A DNA stretch of 64,000 nucleotides from Kribbella soli (GCF_004331345.1 NZ_SJJZ01000001.1:992001-1056000), one strand, 5' to 3'; shown: positions 9,915 to 19,210, counted from the stretch's first letter. Notes: a model not told the origin generated them from the letters alone. Made by a program: numbers and translations.

Positions 9915-11227
9915 CAGCCGGCCTCCTCGACCGCGCCCGTGATCGCTGCGCCGATGGTGGCGATGTCCTCGTCGGTGCAGATGTACGGCGGCATCGTGTA
10001 GACGAGATCGCGGAACGGCCGGACCCAGACCCCACGGCGCAACGCGGCGTCGGTCAGGCGCGGCAGATCCACCGGCCCACCGAGCTGTACGACGCCGACC
10101 CCGCCCAGCACCCGCACGTCCTTCACCGCAGGCAACTCGGCCGCCGGAGCAAGCCCCGCCGAAAGCCCTGCGGAAATCGCAGCCACCCGAGAAGCCCAGT
10201 CCTGGGAAAGCAGCAGGTCGATCGATGCGAGGGCGACCGAACACGCGAGCGGGTTCGCCATGAACGTGGGCCCGTGCATCAGCGCACCACCCGGTCCGTT
10301 CGAGACCGTGTGCGCGACGTCCGACGTACACAGCATCGCGGCCAGCGTCAGGTAGCCGCCGGTCAGCGCCTTGCCGACGCACAGGATGTCGGGGTCGACG
10401 CCCGCGTGCTCGGAGGCGAACAGCGTGCCGGTGCGGCCGAACCCGGTGGCGATCTCGTCGAAGATCAGCAGGAAGCCGTGCCGGTCGGCGAGCTCGCGGA
10501 GAATGCGCAGGCAGGCGGGGCTGTACGGGTACATCCCACCCGCACCTTGCAGGACCGGCTCGACGATGATGCCGGCGATCTCGCCCGCATGCCGCTCGGC
10601 CACTGCGGCCAACTCGTCGGCCCAGGCCTGCAGCTCCGGATCCGTGTCAGGCCTGTCGAAGCCGGCCGGCGGTTGAGGCCCGAACACCTGCTCCTTGAGC
10701 GCGCCGGTGAACAGCGAATGCATCCCGTTCACCGGGTCGCACACGCTCATCGGCGCGAACGTGTCGCCGTGGTACCCGCCGCGGACAGTCAGCATCCGCG
10801 TGCGGCCATGGTTGCCGCGCGCAACCTGGTACTGCAGCGCGATCTTGATCGCCACCTCGACCGAGACCGACCCCGAGTCGCAGAAGAACACGTGCCGCAG
10901 CGGCTCCGGCGTGATCTCCACGAGCCGCTCGCCCAGCCGGACCGCCGGTTCGTGGGTGAGCCCACCGAACATCACGTGGCTGAACTCGTCCACCTGGCGC
11001 TTCAGCGCAGCGTCCAGCACCGGGTTCCGGTAGCCGTGGATCATGCACCACCAGGACGCCATCGCGTCGATCGCCTCGACAGTCCCGCCCGTACCGTCGT
11101 CCAGCTGCAGCCGTACGCCGGACGCACCCTTGACCACCCGCACCGGCGACGGCTCGGTCAGCGAGGAGTACGGATGCCAGAGCAGCTCCGCGTCCCGCTG
11201 TCGCCACCCATTGACCGACTGTGACAC
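9914..11227 (-). CDS. bioA: Adenosylmethionine--8-amino-7-oxononanoate aminotransferase
   Basis: Transfers the amino group of S-adenosylmethionine to form 7,8-diaminopelargonate. 437 residues with the class III aminotransferase features WHPYSSL, the [14 protein letters not shown] substrate stretch typical of Bio[13 protein letters not shown], and the PLP lysine in [11 protein letters not shown]. The GTG start (VSQSVNGW) was chosen because GGAGGAGG lies just ahead of it; the frame is open upstream but that part has no homology-like character. First gene of bioA-bioF-bioD-P450, with overlapping junctions throughout. Confidence 0.95.
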   Translation of the reverse strand: MSQSVNGWRQRDAELLWHPYSSLTEPSPVRVVKGASGVRLQLDDGTGGTVEAIDAMASWWCMIHGYRNPVLDAALKRQVDEFSHVMFGGLTHEPAVRLGERLVEITPEPLRHVFFCDSGSVSVEVAIKIALQYQVARGNHGRTRMLTVRGGYHGDTFAPMSVCDPVNGMHSLFTGALKEQVFGPQPPAGFDRPDTDPELQAWADELAAVAERHAGEIAGIIVEPVLQGAGGMYPYSPACLRILRELADRHGFLLIFDEIATGFGRTGTLFASEHAGVDPDILCVGKALTGGYLTLAAMLCTSDVAHTVSNGPGGALMHGPTFMANPLACSVALASIDLLLSQDWASRVAAISAGLSAGLAPAAELPAVKDVRVLGGVGVVQLGGPVDLPRLTDAALRRGVWVRPFRDLVYTMPPYICTDEDIATIGAAITGAVEEAG

Positions 11228-11313
11228 CGTCCTCCTCCGTCCTGAGGAGTCCCAACGGTAATCGGTCTTCGCACCGACCCGACCCGCAGGTGGCCGGTAT
11301 GTGAGCAGTACCC

Positions 11314-12258
11314 CTAGAACGCCGTTCCGGCCTTTGCGATGTGCAACGTGACGGCTACCGGATCGAGTCGCGGCTTCGCCAGCGCCATCAGCTCCTTGGC
11401 GCCCTCGACCGACTCGTCCCGGATCCACTGCACCGGCGCCGACAGCCCGAACCGCTCGACCGCGCTGGTCGCGTCGAGGAAGTCCCGCGACTCGGGCACC
11501 GACCAGGTCCGTTCGCGCTCCCAGGTGATCGCGTCCGCGGCCCGTTCGGAACGCTGCCACGAGCCGTCGTACTCGTTGCCGTGGACCAGCTGCCCGTCCG
11601 GTCGCAGTACGGCGACCCGGTCCACCCAGTCGCCCTCGTCGATCATCTCGGCGGCCTGCAGTACGCCGGCGTACCCGGCGTCGTGGCGGCGTTGCGTGGC
11701 CAGCCGGCCGAAGCCGTAGGTCTCCAGCGCGCGGATGTGCCGCTGCAGTACGCCGAGGCGGCTGACGGCCTCGTGCACCGCGAGGATCGCGACCTCCACC
11801 TGGTAGCCGGCCGCCTTGAACGCGCGGGCCGACGTCGCGAAGGCCTCCGGGTCGACCAGTTCGGTCTCGATGACGACGTCGTACCGCTGCTGGACGACCA
11901 GTTCCTCGGCGCGGGCCAGCCAACGGAGGCCGTCGGTCTCGACGTACCGGTCGGAGGTCGTCGGAGCGTCAGTGATGGGTTCGTTCAGGCGCGGGTGGTA
12001 CGCCTCGAGGGCGGTCGCGCTGAGGACCACGGGACTGTCCAGCATGGCCTTGACCAGTGCGGTGATCGCGGCCTTGCCGTCGCCGGCCTGGCCGCCGACG
12101 AAGACGACCGTCGGGTGCTCCTGCGGTGTGCCGGCGATCCGGTCGGGGACGATCCGCTCACGGAAGATCCGCTCGTTGTCCGCGTCGCTCAGCCGGAACC
12201 GGTCCTGCGCGTCGATCATCCTGCTCATCGGATCCGTCGTCCTCGCCGAGCTACCCAT
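11314..12258 (-). CDS. Zeta-toxin-fold protein with degenerate kinase site
   Basis: 314 residues similar to zeta toxins, UDP-GlcNAc kinases of toxin-antitoxin systems. The fold signature is clear: [13 protein letters not shown] at residues 51-63, AYHPRLNEP near 88, and VVIETEL. However, the Walker A Ser/Thr is Ala (A63). The catalytic Asp and nearby Arg of the GDxxR.xHP motif read T82 and E85. The EGT.R motif reads ETELV. The protein may be an inactive or re-purposed kinase. The ATG start lies inside the end of the upstream gene, an 8-base overlap like toxin-antitoxin pairs; ATG codons at residues 11 and 14 are alternatives. Confidence 0.75.
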   Translation of the reverse strand: MGSSARTTDPMSRMIDAQDRFRLSDADNERIFRERIVPDRIAGTPQEHPTVVFVGGQAGDGKAAITALVKAMLDSPVVLSATALEAYHPRLNEPITDAPTTSDRYVETDGLRWLARAEELVVQQRYDVVIETELVDPEAFATSARAFKAAGYQVEVAILAVHEAVSRLGVLQRHIRALETYGFGRLATQRRHDAGYAGVLQAAEMIDEGDWVDRVAVLRPDGQLVHGNEYDGSWQRSERAADAITWERERTWSVPESRDFLDATSAVERFGLSAPVQWIRDESVEGAKELMALAKPRLDPVAVTLHIAKAGTAF

Positions 12259-12562
12259 CGTCTTCGTCTTCGTCGACGCTGAGCAGCTCGTCGGCGTCCT
12301 TACGGATGCCGGCGACAGCCTTCACGTCGAGTACGTCGAGATCCTGCCCCCGCGCCGCCCAGGCGGCCTGTTCCGCGCGCAACGCGTCGATCACGTCGGC
12401 ATCGGGTACGTCGGCGGCTTCCGCCGCGGCGAGCTGCTGGGCGTAGTACCCGACCGACTGCCGCACGCCCTCCAGGGCGATCTCGTACGCGAACAGCTGC
12501 GCCGCCGTCCAGCTCGCCTTCCCCAGCTCCGGGAGGACCTTGGAAACGGCGACATTAACCAC
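12251..12562 (-). CDS. Small acidic-tailed partner of the zeta-like protein
   Basis: 103 residues, predicted mostly helical (SWTAAQLFAYEIALEGVRQS, then AQQLAAAEAADVPDADVIDAL) with an acidic C-terminus ending SVDEDEDDG. It overlaps the zeta-like gene by 8 bases and precedes it, the arrangement of an antitoxin. I see no DNA-binding motif. The GTG at residue 22 of the longer frame is chosen because TTGGGC, a 17-bp spacer and TATCGT sit 6 nt before it, which predicts a leaderless transcript. Antitoxin function is inferred from position only. Confidence 0.65.
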   Translation of the reverse strand: MVNVAVSKVLPELGKASWTAAQLFAYEIALEGVRQSVGYYAQQLAAAEAADVPDADVIDALRAEQAAWAARGQDLDVLDVKAVAGIRKDADELLSVDEDEDDG

Positions 12563-12568
12563 GCCTGG

Positions 12569-12597
12569 ACGATATCCGAAATCCCGGGTCAGCCCAA
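12569..12597 (-). promoter_or_regulatory. Predicted leaderless promoter of the zeta-like pair
   Basis: On the minus strand, TTGGGC (-35) and TATCGT (-10) are separated by exactly 17 bp, and the GTG start codon begins 7 nt after the -10 box. No ribosome binding site fits between them, so transcription would start at the initiation codon. Confidence 0.5.
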
Positions 12598-12625
12598 AGC
12601 GATTGGCAGTACCACTCAGTGCCAC

Positions 12626-12814
12626 TCAGCCCGCGGTCAGTACGCCGTGGACCGAACAGCGGGCCGACCATCCCATCGGGTGGACCTGGACGATCATCCG
12701 GCGGCGGCAGCCGGCGCAGTACCTCGGTGGTTCGAGGGCCAGTGCGCGACGGCAGTCCTCGTGGCTGCCGTCGGTGAGCTCGCGGCCGCAGTGGCCGCAG
12801 TACGTCTCGGTCAC
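12626..12814 (-). CDS. bsaP: Biotin synthase auxiliary protein BsaP
   Basis: A 62-residue cysteine-rich protein directly after bioB. Six cysteines (C6, C9, C21, C33, C36, C53) in CGHCG, EDC, YCAGC and ARC arrangements could bind a metal or iron-sulfur cluster. In mycobacteria the small gene after bioB (Rv1590) has been described as an iron-sulfur auxiliary protein needed by BioB; this gene matches it in size, cysteine pattern and position. The GTG start overlaps the bioB stop as GTGA, so expression is coupled. The gene is easily missed because it is short and lies in a longer open frame. Confidence 0.85.
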   Translation of the reverse strand: MTETYCGHCGRELTDGSHEDCRRALALEPPRYCAGCRRRMIVQVHPMGWSARCSVHGVLTAG

Positions 12815-13806
12815 AGCGTCTTCTGGAGTTCCTTCACCGGCATCTTCAGCTCCGCGAGCAGGTCGAGGTCGGCGGTCGCCGGGCGGCCCAGGGTGGTCAG
12901 GTAGTTGCCGACGATCACCGCGTTGATCCCGCCGAGCAGGCCCTCGCGGGTACCCAGGTCGCCGAGGGTCAGCTCGCGACCGCCGGCGTACCGCAGGACC
13001 GTCCGCGGCATCGCGAGCCGGAACGCGGCGATGGTGCGTAGCGCGTCCTTGCCGTCCATGATCTCCAGATCGCCGAACGGCGTCCCCGGCCGCGGGTTGA
13101 GGAAGTTCAGCGGGACCTCGTGCGGGTCGAGCTCGGCGAGCTGCGCGGCGAGCTCGGCGCGCTGCTCGAGCGACTCGCCCATCCCGACCAGACCGCCGCA
13201 GCACAGCTCCATCCCGGAGTCGCGCACCATCAGGCAGGTCTCCCAGCGCTCCTCGAAGGAGTGCGTGGTGACGACGTCACCGAAGTACGAGCGGGCCGAC
13301 TCGAGGTTGTGGTTGTAGCGGTGCACGCCCCACGACTTCAGCTCGTCGACCTGGGCCTGCGTGAGCATGCCGAGCGAGCAGGCGATGTTGATGTCCACCT
13401 CGGCGTTGATCGCGTCGATGCCGGCCTTCACCTGCGACATCAGCCGCTCGTCCGGACCGCGCACCGCGGCGACGATGCAGAACTCGGTGGCGCCGGTCTT
13501 CGCGGTCTCCTTGGCGGCCTCGACGAGTTCGGGGATGTTCAGCCAGACCGCGCGCACCGGCGAGGTGAACTGGCCGGACTGGGAGCAGAAGTGGCAGTCC
13601 TCGGGGCAGCCGCCGGTCTTCAGCGAGATGATCCCCTCGACCTCGACCTCCTCACCGCACCACTTCACCCGGACGTCGTGGGCGAGCGCGAGCAGTTCCG
13701 GCAGCCGCTCGTCGGGCACGGTGAGAACCTCGACCAATTGCTCCTGGCTCAGCCCGGTGCCCTGCTCCAGAACCTGCTCACGTGCCACGTCCAGGATGTC
13801 GTTCAT
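12811..13806 (-). CDS. bioB: Biotin synthase
   Basis: Radical SAM enzyme that inserts sulfur into dethiobiotin. 331 residues. The cluster motif CPEDCHFC binds the [4Fe-4S] cluster; other family motifs are [16 protein letters not shown] and [10 protein letters not shown]. The start ATG follows a GCAGGAGAA ribosome site. It heads a two-gene unit with bsaP, separate from bioAFD, from which it is divided by the zeta-like pair. I found no clear operator palindrome of the BioQ or BirA type upstream. Confidence 0.96.
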   Translation of the reverse strand: MNDILDVAREQVLEQGTGLSQEQLVEVLTVPDERLPELLALAHDVRVKWCGEEVEVEGIISLKTGGCPEDCHFCSQSGQFTSPVRAVWLNIPELVEAAKETAKTGATEFCIVAAVRGPDERLMSQVKAGIDAINAEVDINIACSLGMLTQAQVDELKSWGVHRYNHNLESARSYFGDVVTTHSFEERWETCLMVRDSGMELCCGGLVGMGESLEQRAELAAQLAELDPHEVPLNFLNPRPGTPFGDLEIMDGKDALRTIAAFRLAMPRTVLRYAGGRELTLGDLGTREGLLGGINAVIVGNYLTTLGRPATADLDLLAELKMPVKELQKTL

Positions 13807-13929
13807 CGTTCTCCTGCCTCACATCTCAACGGTCGGCCTCACAGTAGGTCAGGTCGGTACGTCGGGGCTGCGGCGGGCGTCACGTGGAACACATCGGGCC
13901 GTTGTGACTCAGCGCCACTCTCCGCACTC

Positions 13930-14300
13930 CCCGGGAAAAGATTTCTGGATTTTCTCCGGAACCTCGTAACCCCCCGTAGATGGGCTCGTTGATGTGTGCA
14001 GAGGCGGTTACCGCAAGGAAGACCGCCACCCGGTTACCAGGAGCTACAAATGCTGATCATTACGATCAGCACGCAGAGTGGTCACAAGGCCCGAAGCCCC
14101 CGGAAATCGGATGTAAGGTAGTAACCAAGAGCTCGGGTCGCCAGCTATGGCTGGTGACCCGATCCCAAAGCGCCGGGCGCCTCACCCCGGCTTGAGTGGG
14201 TCCCTCGGGAAACGATTTGGGCGGAAACGTTCCCGAGGGACCTGCTCCCTTTTCCGGACCTTTTGCGAAAAGCCTCAGCAACTTACTGCTGAGGCTTTTT
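13930..14300 (+). ncRNA. Candidate structured non-coding RNA between bioB and choD
   Basis: The 520-bp gap 13,807-14,326 has no convincing protein gene but many inverted repeats read best on the plus strand. They are: GGCGGT/ACCGCC (14,003-14,027); an 8-bp stem with loop ATTAC (14,051-14,071); a 12-bp stem with a TATG tetraloop (14,134-14,161); CCGGG/CCCGG (14,173-14,190); a 13-bp perfect stem extended by 2 bp (14,199-14,242); and a terminator with TTTTT. A distant pairing of CCGGGAAAAG (13,931) with CTTTTCCGG (14,249) could close the molecule. It would be 300-370 nt. I recognise no tmRNA, RNase P, SRP or riboswitch core. A 6S- or Ms1-like RNA is possible by size but unproven. Confidence 0.45.
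14268..14300. terminator. Intrinsic terminator, probably bidirectional
   Basis: AGCCTCAGCA and TGCTGAGGCT form a perfect 10-bp stem around a 6-nt loop, extended by three A-T pairs and followed on the plus strand by TTTTT. On the minus strand the run is TTTT, just after the choD stop. It could end both the choD transcript and a plus-strand RNA from the gap. Confidence 0.85.
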
Positions 14301-14326
14301 CATTTGCTTAATTTCTCGCTGTTCTG

Positions 14327-16036
14327 TTACGAATCCGTCACAGCCTGCTTAGGGATGATCGGGAGCCGAAGAGCACCGGGCGCATCCGTCGGGACGACCG
14401 GGTGTTCGGGCTTCACCGGCTGGATCCGCTTGTACTCGGCACCGGCCGCCGGGCGCGGGTCGGCGGCACCCTTGTTCGGCCAGAACGAGAGCGCCCGCTC
14501 GGCCTGGGCGGTGATCGTCAGGGACGGGTTGACGCCGAGGTTCGCGGAGATGGTCGAGCCGTCGACGATGTGCAGGCCGTCGTACCCGTAGACGCGGTGG
14601 TACGGATCCACGACCCCCGACGAAGGTGAGTCGCCGATCGCGCAGCCGCCGATGAAGTGCGCGGTCATCGGCACGTTGAACGGCTCCCCGATCGTGCCGC
14701 CCGGCGTACCGTTCATCAGCTTCGCCATCCGCCGGACCACCTGGTTCGCGACCGGGATCCAGGACGGGTTCGGGGCGCCGTGCCCCTGCTTCGACGTGAG
14801 CTTCCACCGGCCCAGCCGGTCGCGCTTGCCGAACGTCGTGATCGAGTTGTCCGCGGTCTGCATCACCAGCGCGATCACGGTCCGCTCGGACCAGTGCTTC
14901 AGGTCGTACAGCTTCCGGATGTTCTTCCGCTGGACGCCGAGCTCGCGCACCCACGTCCGCCAGCGCGGCTTGTCCCCGTCGCCGTCGGTCAGCACGGTCT
15001 GCAGCAGCGACATCACGTTGCTGCCCTTCCCGTACCGCACCGGCTCGATGTGCGTGATGTCGTCGGGATGGAACGACGACGTGATCGCGACCCCGCGGCT
15101 GTAGTCGACGTCGGTGTCGCGGGAGATCGCGCCGAGCAGCGACTCCGAGTTCGTCCGGGTCAGCACGCCGAGCCGGTTCGACAGCCGCGGCAGCTTGCCC
15201 TCGTCGCGCAGGCGGTGCAGCAACTTCGCCGTACCGAGAGCCGACGCGGCGAACACCACCTGTGCCGCGGTGAACCGGCGCGTGGACTTCTTGTTCGACG
15301 TACGCCGGGTGTCGATCGCGTACCCGCCGCCTGTCTCCTCAGCGAGCGGCTCGACGGAGGTGACCGTGGTCAGCGAGTAGACCTCCGCGCCGGCCTTCTC
15401 GGCCAGGTAGAGGTAGTTCTTCGTCAGCGTGTTCTTCGCGTTGTGCCGGCAGCCCGTCATGCACTCGCCGCAGTCGATACATCCGGTACGGCGGGGGCCC
15501 GCGCCGCCGAAGTACGGGTCGTCGACCTCGACACCCGGCTCACCGAAGAAGACACCGACCGGTGTCGGGTGGAACGTCTCCCCCACGCCCATGTCCTCGG
15601 CGACCTGCTTCATCACCTTGTCGGCCGGCGTGAACCCCGGGTACGTCGTGACGCCGAGCATCCGCTTCGCCTGGTCGTAGTACGGCGCCAGCTCGGACTG
15701 CCAGTCGGTGATGTGCGCCCACGCGCGATCGGTGTAGAACGCGGGCAGCGGTTCGTACAGCGTGTTCGCGTAGACCAGGCTGCCGCCGCCGACCCCGGCG
15801 CCGGACAGGATGATCACGTCGCGCAGCGCGCTGATCCGCTGGATGCCGTACATCCCGAGCTTCGGCGCGAACAGGAACCGCTTGGTGTCCCACGAGTTCT
15901 TCGCGAACGCCGCGTCGTCGAACCGCGCACCGGCCTCCAGTACGGCGACCCGGTAGCCCTTCTCGGTCAGCCGCAAAGCACTCACGGACCCACCGAAACC
16001 GGACCCGACGATGACGACGTCGTAGTCGAAGCTCAC
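14327..16036 (-). CDS. choD: ChoD-type GMC oxidoreductase
   Basis: 569-residue FAD-dependent glucose-methanol-choline oxidoreductase of the ChoD/cholesterol oxidase type. The FAD site is VVIVGSGFGGSVSALRL near the N-terminus; GAGVGGGSLVYANTLY and the C-terminal TAHFIGGCAIGD and ISANLGVNPSLTI blocks match mycobacterial ChoD. A cysteine-rich stretch TGCIDCGECMTGCRHNAK is also conserved in that subgroup and resembles a metal or cluster site. The GTG start overlaps the aldehyde dehydrogenase stop as GTGA. In Mycobacterium choD sits next to guaB3; here guaB3 is 5 kb away on the same strand. Steroid oxidation is not demonstrated for this subgroup, so the substrate is uncertain. Confidence 0.88.
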   Translation of the reverse strand: MSFDYDVVIVGSGFGGSVSALRLTEKGYRVAVLEAGARFDDAAFAKNSWDTKRFLFAPKLGMYGIQRISALRDVIILSGAGVGGGSLVYANTLYEPLPAFYTDRAWAHITDWQSELAPYYDQAKRMLGVTTYPGFTPADKVMKQVAEDMGVGETFHPTPVGVFFGEPGVEVDDPYFGGAGPRRTGCIDCGECMTGCRHNAKNTLTKNYLYLAEKAGAEVYSLTTVTSVEPLAEETGGGYAIDTRRTSNKKSTRRFTAAQVVFAASALGTAKLLHRLRDEGKLPRLSNRLGVLTRTNSESLLGAISRDTDVDYSRGVAITSSFHPDDITHIEPVRYGKGSNVMSLLQTVLTDGDGDKPRWRTWVRELGVQRKNIRKLYDLKHWSERTVIALVMQTADNSITTFGKRDRLGRWKLTSKQGHGAPNPSWIPVANQVVRRMAKLMNGTPGGTIGEPFNVPMTAHFIGGCAIGDSPSSGVVDPYHRVYGYDGLHIVDGSTISANLGVNPSLTITAQAERALSFWPNKGAADPRPAAGAEYKRIQPVKPEHPVVPTDAPGALRLPIIPKQAVTDS

Positions 16037-17625
16037 GGGCGACCGATCTTCTTCAGGATCCGCAGTGCGCCGGTCATCAGCTCCGCGAACTTCTCGTCGG
16101 AGAGTCCGTGCGAGGCAGCGATCGGGATCAGCCGCTGGGTGGCGATCGCCTGCGGTTCGACGTACCGGCGGATGCCCTCGACACCCTGCCGGCGGCCGAG
16201 ACCGGACGACCGCATGCCGCCCATCGGTGTGTCGATCGAGCCGAACGTCGCGCCGTACCCCTCGTTGACGTTGACCGTGCCGGCCATCAGCTGCGCGGCG
16301 ACCGCGCGACCGCGGCGGCCGTCGCGGGTCCAGACGCTGGCGTTCAGGCCGTACTCGCCCTCGTTCGCGCGCTGGATCGCTTCGGCCTCGTCGGAGAACC
16401 GGTAGATCGAGACGACCGGCCCGAACGTCTCGTTGTCGAAGCACTCCATCGCCGGCGTGACCCCGGACAGCACGGTCGGCTCGTAGAAGAGCGGGCCGAT
16501 GTCCGGACGGGCCTTGCCGCCGGCGAGCACCGTAGCGCCCTGCTCACGGGCATCCTCGACGTGCCGGGTCACCGTCTCGAGCTGCGCCTTCGAGATCAGC
16601 GAGCCCATGTCGACGTCCCAGCCGGTGCCGGCCGAGAGGCGGAGCTTCTTCACCCGGTCCACGAAGGCCGTGACGAAGGCGTCGTACACCTGGTCGGCGA
16701 CGTACAGCCGTTCCATCGAGACGCACAGCTGGCCGGCGTTCGCGAAACACGCCCGTACGGCGCCTTCGGCCGCTCGGTTGATGTCGGCGTCCCGCAGTAC
16801 CAGCATCGGGTTCTTGCCGCCGAGCTCGAGGCTGCAGCCGATCAGCCGCTCGCCGGCCTGCTTCGCCACCAGCCGGCCGGTCTTGGTCGAGCCGGTGAAG
16901 CAGATGTAGTCGGCGTTCTGGATGAGCGCGCCGCCGACCGTCGGGCCGTCGCCGTTCACCGCGAGCCAGGCCTCCCGCGGCAGGCCGGCCTCGTACAGCA
17001 GCTCGATGCCGCGCAGCGCGGTCAGCGGGGTCTGGCTGTCGGGTTTGTGGACGACGGTGTTGCCGGCCAGGATCGCGGGCAGGCCGTCGGAGATCGCCAT
17101 CGTCAGCGGGTAGTTCCACGGCGAGATGATGCCGACGACACCCTTCGGGACGAACCGCTCCTCGGCGCGCGTGAGTACCGGGAAGATGCCGAGCTTGCGC
17201 TGCGGCTCGAGCAGCTCGAACGCCTTGCGGCCGTAGTACCGCGCCGTCAGCGCGACGTGCGCGAGCTCCTCGAACGCCTGCTTCCGTGCCTTGCCGGACT
17301 CGCGAATGATCAGGTCGACCAGCTCGTGCCGGTGATCGAGGACCAGGTCGTGGTACCGCAGCAGGATCGCCGCGCGCTCCGCGAGCGGCACCCGCCGCCA
17401 GGTCTGCTGGGTCCTCCGGGCGGCCCGGACGGCCGCGACCACGTCGTCCTCACTCGACACCGGCAGGTCCGCGATCGGCTGCCCGGTGGCCGGCGCGTAC
17501 GACGTACGGGTGCCGGCCGTCGCGCGCAGCAGCCCCGACAGCCGGCGGATGACCGACTGATCGGTCGCGTACGACGCGGTCGGGTCGAGCTCCGGATCCG
17601 CAGGAATCGAAGTCTGCTCACTCAT
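16033..17625 (-). CDS. Succinate-semialdehyde dehydrogenase-type aldehyde dehydrogenase
   Basis: 530-residue NAD(P)+-dependent aldehyde dehydrogenase of the GabD2 type. The oxyanion Asn is in ISPWNYPL, the nucleotide-binding FTGSTKTGR, the catalytic Glu in LELGGKNP and the catalytic Cys in NAGQLCVS. The C-terminus extends past the family core (ASHGLSDEKFAELMTGALRILKK). The ATG was chosen over an upstream in-frame TTG because TAGCCT, with CTGACA 18 bp further upstream, lies 6 nt before it, which suggests a leaderless transcript. It is coupled to the GMC oxidoreductase, so the pair may oxidise an alcohol through the aldehyde to an acid. That is an inference. Confidence 0.88.
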   Translation of the reverse strand: MSEQTSIPADPELDPTASYATDQSVIRRLSGLLRATAGTRTSYAPATGQPIADLPVSSEDDVVAAVRAARRTQQTWRRVPLAERAAILLRYHDLVLDHRHELVDLIIRESGKARKQAFEELAHVALTARYYGRKAFELLEPQRKLGIFPVLTRAEERFVPKGVVGIISPWNYPLTMAISDGLPAILAGNTVVHKPDSQTPLTALRGIELLYEAGLPREAWLAVNGDGPTVGGALIQNADYICFTGSTKTGRLVAKQAGERLIGCSLELGGKNPMLVLRDADINRAAEGAVRACFANAGQLCVSMERLYVADQVYDAFVTAFVDRVKKLRLSAGTGWDVDMGSLISKAQLETVTRHVEDAREQGATVLAGGKARPDIGPLFYEPTVLSGVTPAMECFDNETFGPVVSIYRFSDEAEAIQRANEGEYGLNASVWTRDGRRGRAVAAQLMAGTVNVNEGYGATFGSIDTPMGGMRSSGLGRRQGVEGIRRYVEPQAIATQRLIPIAASHGLSDEKFAELMTGALRILKKIGRP

Positions 17626-17716
17626 ACACAAAGGCTACCTGCCGGTAATAGCGGCTGTCAGTATCAAGGGACCGTTAAGCTGAGCGGCTGAACCTGCGAA
17701 GGGGTGGAACGTACAG

Positions 17717-19165
17717 ATGGTGGACAGCGGGGGGCTCTGGACGCCTCCTGAGGACGAGCTCGGTGAGGCGCTGCAGACAGCCCAGGTGCTGATCGAGGAG
17801 GGCCGGGCCGACGAGGCCGGGCCGTACCAGCAGCGGGTCATCGAGCTGGCCAGGGAACGGGCCGAAGGGCACCCGAACCACTACGAGGCCAAGCATCTGA
17901 TGGCCGCGACCCAGTACGAGCTGGCCGGATCGCTGAACGCGTCCGGCCGGCACGAGGAGGCACTCGCCGCACTGCACGAGGCGCAACTCGGGTACACCGA
18001 GCTCCAGGACGCCGGCGTGCTCGACGCGACCTGCTTCCTGGCCGACGTCCGCGCCCGGCGCGCGATGACCCAGGCGCACCGCGGTCACGGCGCCACCGCC
18101 GTACTGGAGATGGACGGCGCGGTGATCGCGTACGGCCAGCTCGTCGGCGGCGAGGACGGTCTCAAGCACCAGCCGGACTTCGCCCGGGTGCTCGCGATGA
18201 ACGCGCTGATCCTGCGGCGGTACGGCGACCCCGCGCTCGCGGTCGCGTCCGCGGACGCGGCGACGCAGCTGTTCCTGCAGCTCGCGGACCAGATCAACGA
18301 GAGCCCGCAGTCGCTGTCGTACGCCCGCTACCTGTGTACGGCGACCGCGGTATCGGCCGATGTCCACGCGGCCGAGGGGCGACTGGACCTCGCGCTCGAG
18401 GCGGACGAGATCGGGCTGACCACGGCCGACACGCTCGCCGACTCGGACTCGGCGACCGACATGCGCACGCTGGTCGCGGCCCTGGTCAGGAAGGGCAAGC
18501 ACCTCGGCATCGTCGGCCGTTTGGAGGGCGAGGCCTGCCTGCGGACGGCGTACGACACCGACGCCGAGACGGCGGCCCGCGTGGTCGAGGAGCTGGACCG
18601 CGGTCTGCCGCTGACGCTGGTCGCGGCGCTGGAGAACGCGGAGATCAAGCTCGGGCCGTTCGAGCAGTACCACCGGCTGGTGGCGCTGAGCGAGCCCGCG
18701 CCCGGGATGACGCTGGCGACCGTGTCGGGCCGGACGGACCCGGAGTCGGCGGCGCAACGCGCGACCGAGCTCGCGGAGCTGGTGAAGCCGCTGCTGTCGC
18801 AGGACGGGAACGCCGCGCTGACGCTCGGGCTCGAGGCGCACTACCTGTTCGCGATCTCGTCCGAGCGAGAGTCGCACCGGATGCGGTTCCAGACGGCGAC
18901 GTACGTGCCGATCTGGGCGCAGCTGCTGCTGGACATCTCCGAGGCGTACTTCCAGGCCGGGCGGACCGACATCGCGCTCGACCTCGGCGGCTGGTGCGCG
19001 GAAGTGGCGACCGCGCTGATCCCGTACGCCGACGACAACGAGCTGATGAAGGACCTGGCCGGGGCCTGCTACCGGCACCACGGCAACCTCCTGGCCGCCA
19101 CCGGCGACCTCGCCGCGTCCCACCACGCCCACGAGGCGGCGGAGCAACTCCAGCTCGGCCGTTGA
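17717..19165 (+). CDS. Large TPR-like helical repeat protein
   Basis: 482 residues, almost entirely helical, with degenerate tetratricopeptide repeats (AQVLIEEGRADEAGPYQQRVIEL; AGSLNASGRHEEALAALHEA; AEGRLDLALEADEIGL; GNLLAATGDLAASHHAHEAA). No signal peptide, transmembrane segment or catalytic motif is seen, so it is probably a cytoplasmic scaffold or regulatory protein. It is divergent from the aldehyde dehydrogenase, and the following mycothiol-type protein starts 46 bases later on the same strand. I do not recognise a characterised family. The ATG start has a G-rich region upstream. Confidence 0.78.
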   Translation: MVDSGGLWTPPEDELGEALQTAQVLIEEGRADEAGPYQQRVIELARERAEGHPNHYEAKHLMAATQYELAGSLNASGRHEEALAALHEAQLGYTELQDAGVLDATCFLADVRARRAMTQAHRGHGATAVLEMDGAVIAYGQLVGGEDGLKHQPDFARVLAMNALILRRYGDPALAVASADAATQLFLQLADQINESPQSLSYARYLCTATAVSADVHAAEGRLDLALEADEIGLTTADTLADSDSATDMRTLVAALVRKGKHLGIVGRLEGEACLRTAYDTDAETAARVVEELDRGLPLTLVAALENAEIKLGPFEQYHRLVALSEPAPGMTLATVSGRTDPESAAQRATELAELVKPLLSQDGNAALTLGLEAHYLFAISSERESHRMRFQTATYVPIWAQLLLDISEAYFQAGRTDIALDLGGWCAEVATALIPYADDNELMKDLAGACYRHHGNLLAATGDLAASHHAHEAAEQLQLGR

Positions 19166-19210
19166 CGTCCCAGCCCTCTCCGGCGGACGCTGACGCTGGA
19201 GGGGGAGATT

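Noticed and set aside
13807-13930. BioQ- or BirA-type operator before bioB
   Set aside because: No convincing inverted repeat of the expected kind was found in this stretch.
13980-14195. 71-codon plus-strand ORF inside the bioB-choD gap
   Set aside because: It crosses the stems of the candidate RNA and its translation has no protein-like pattern.
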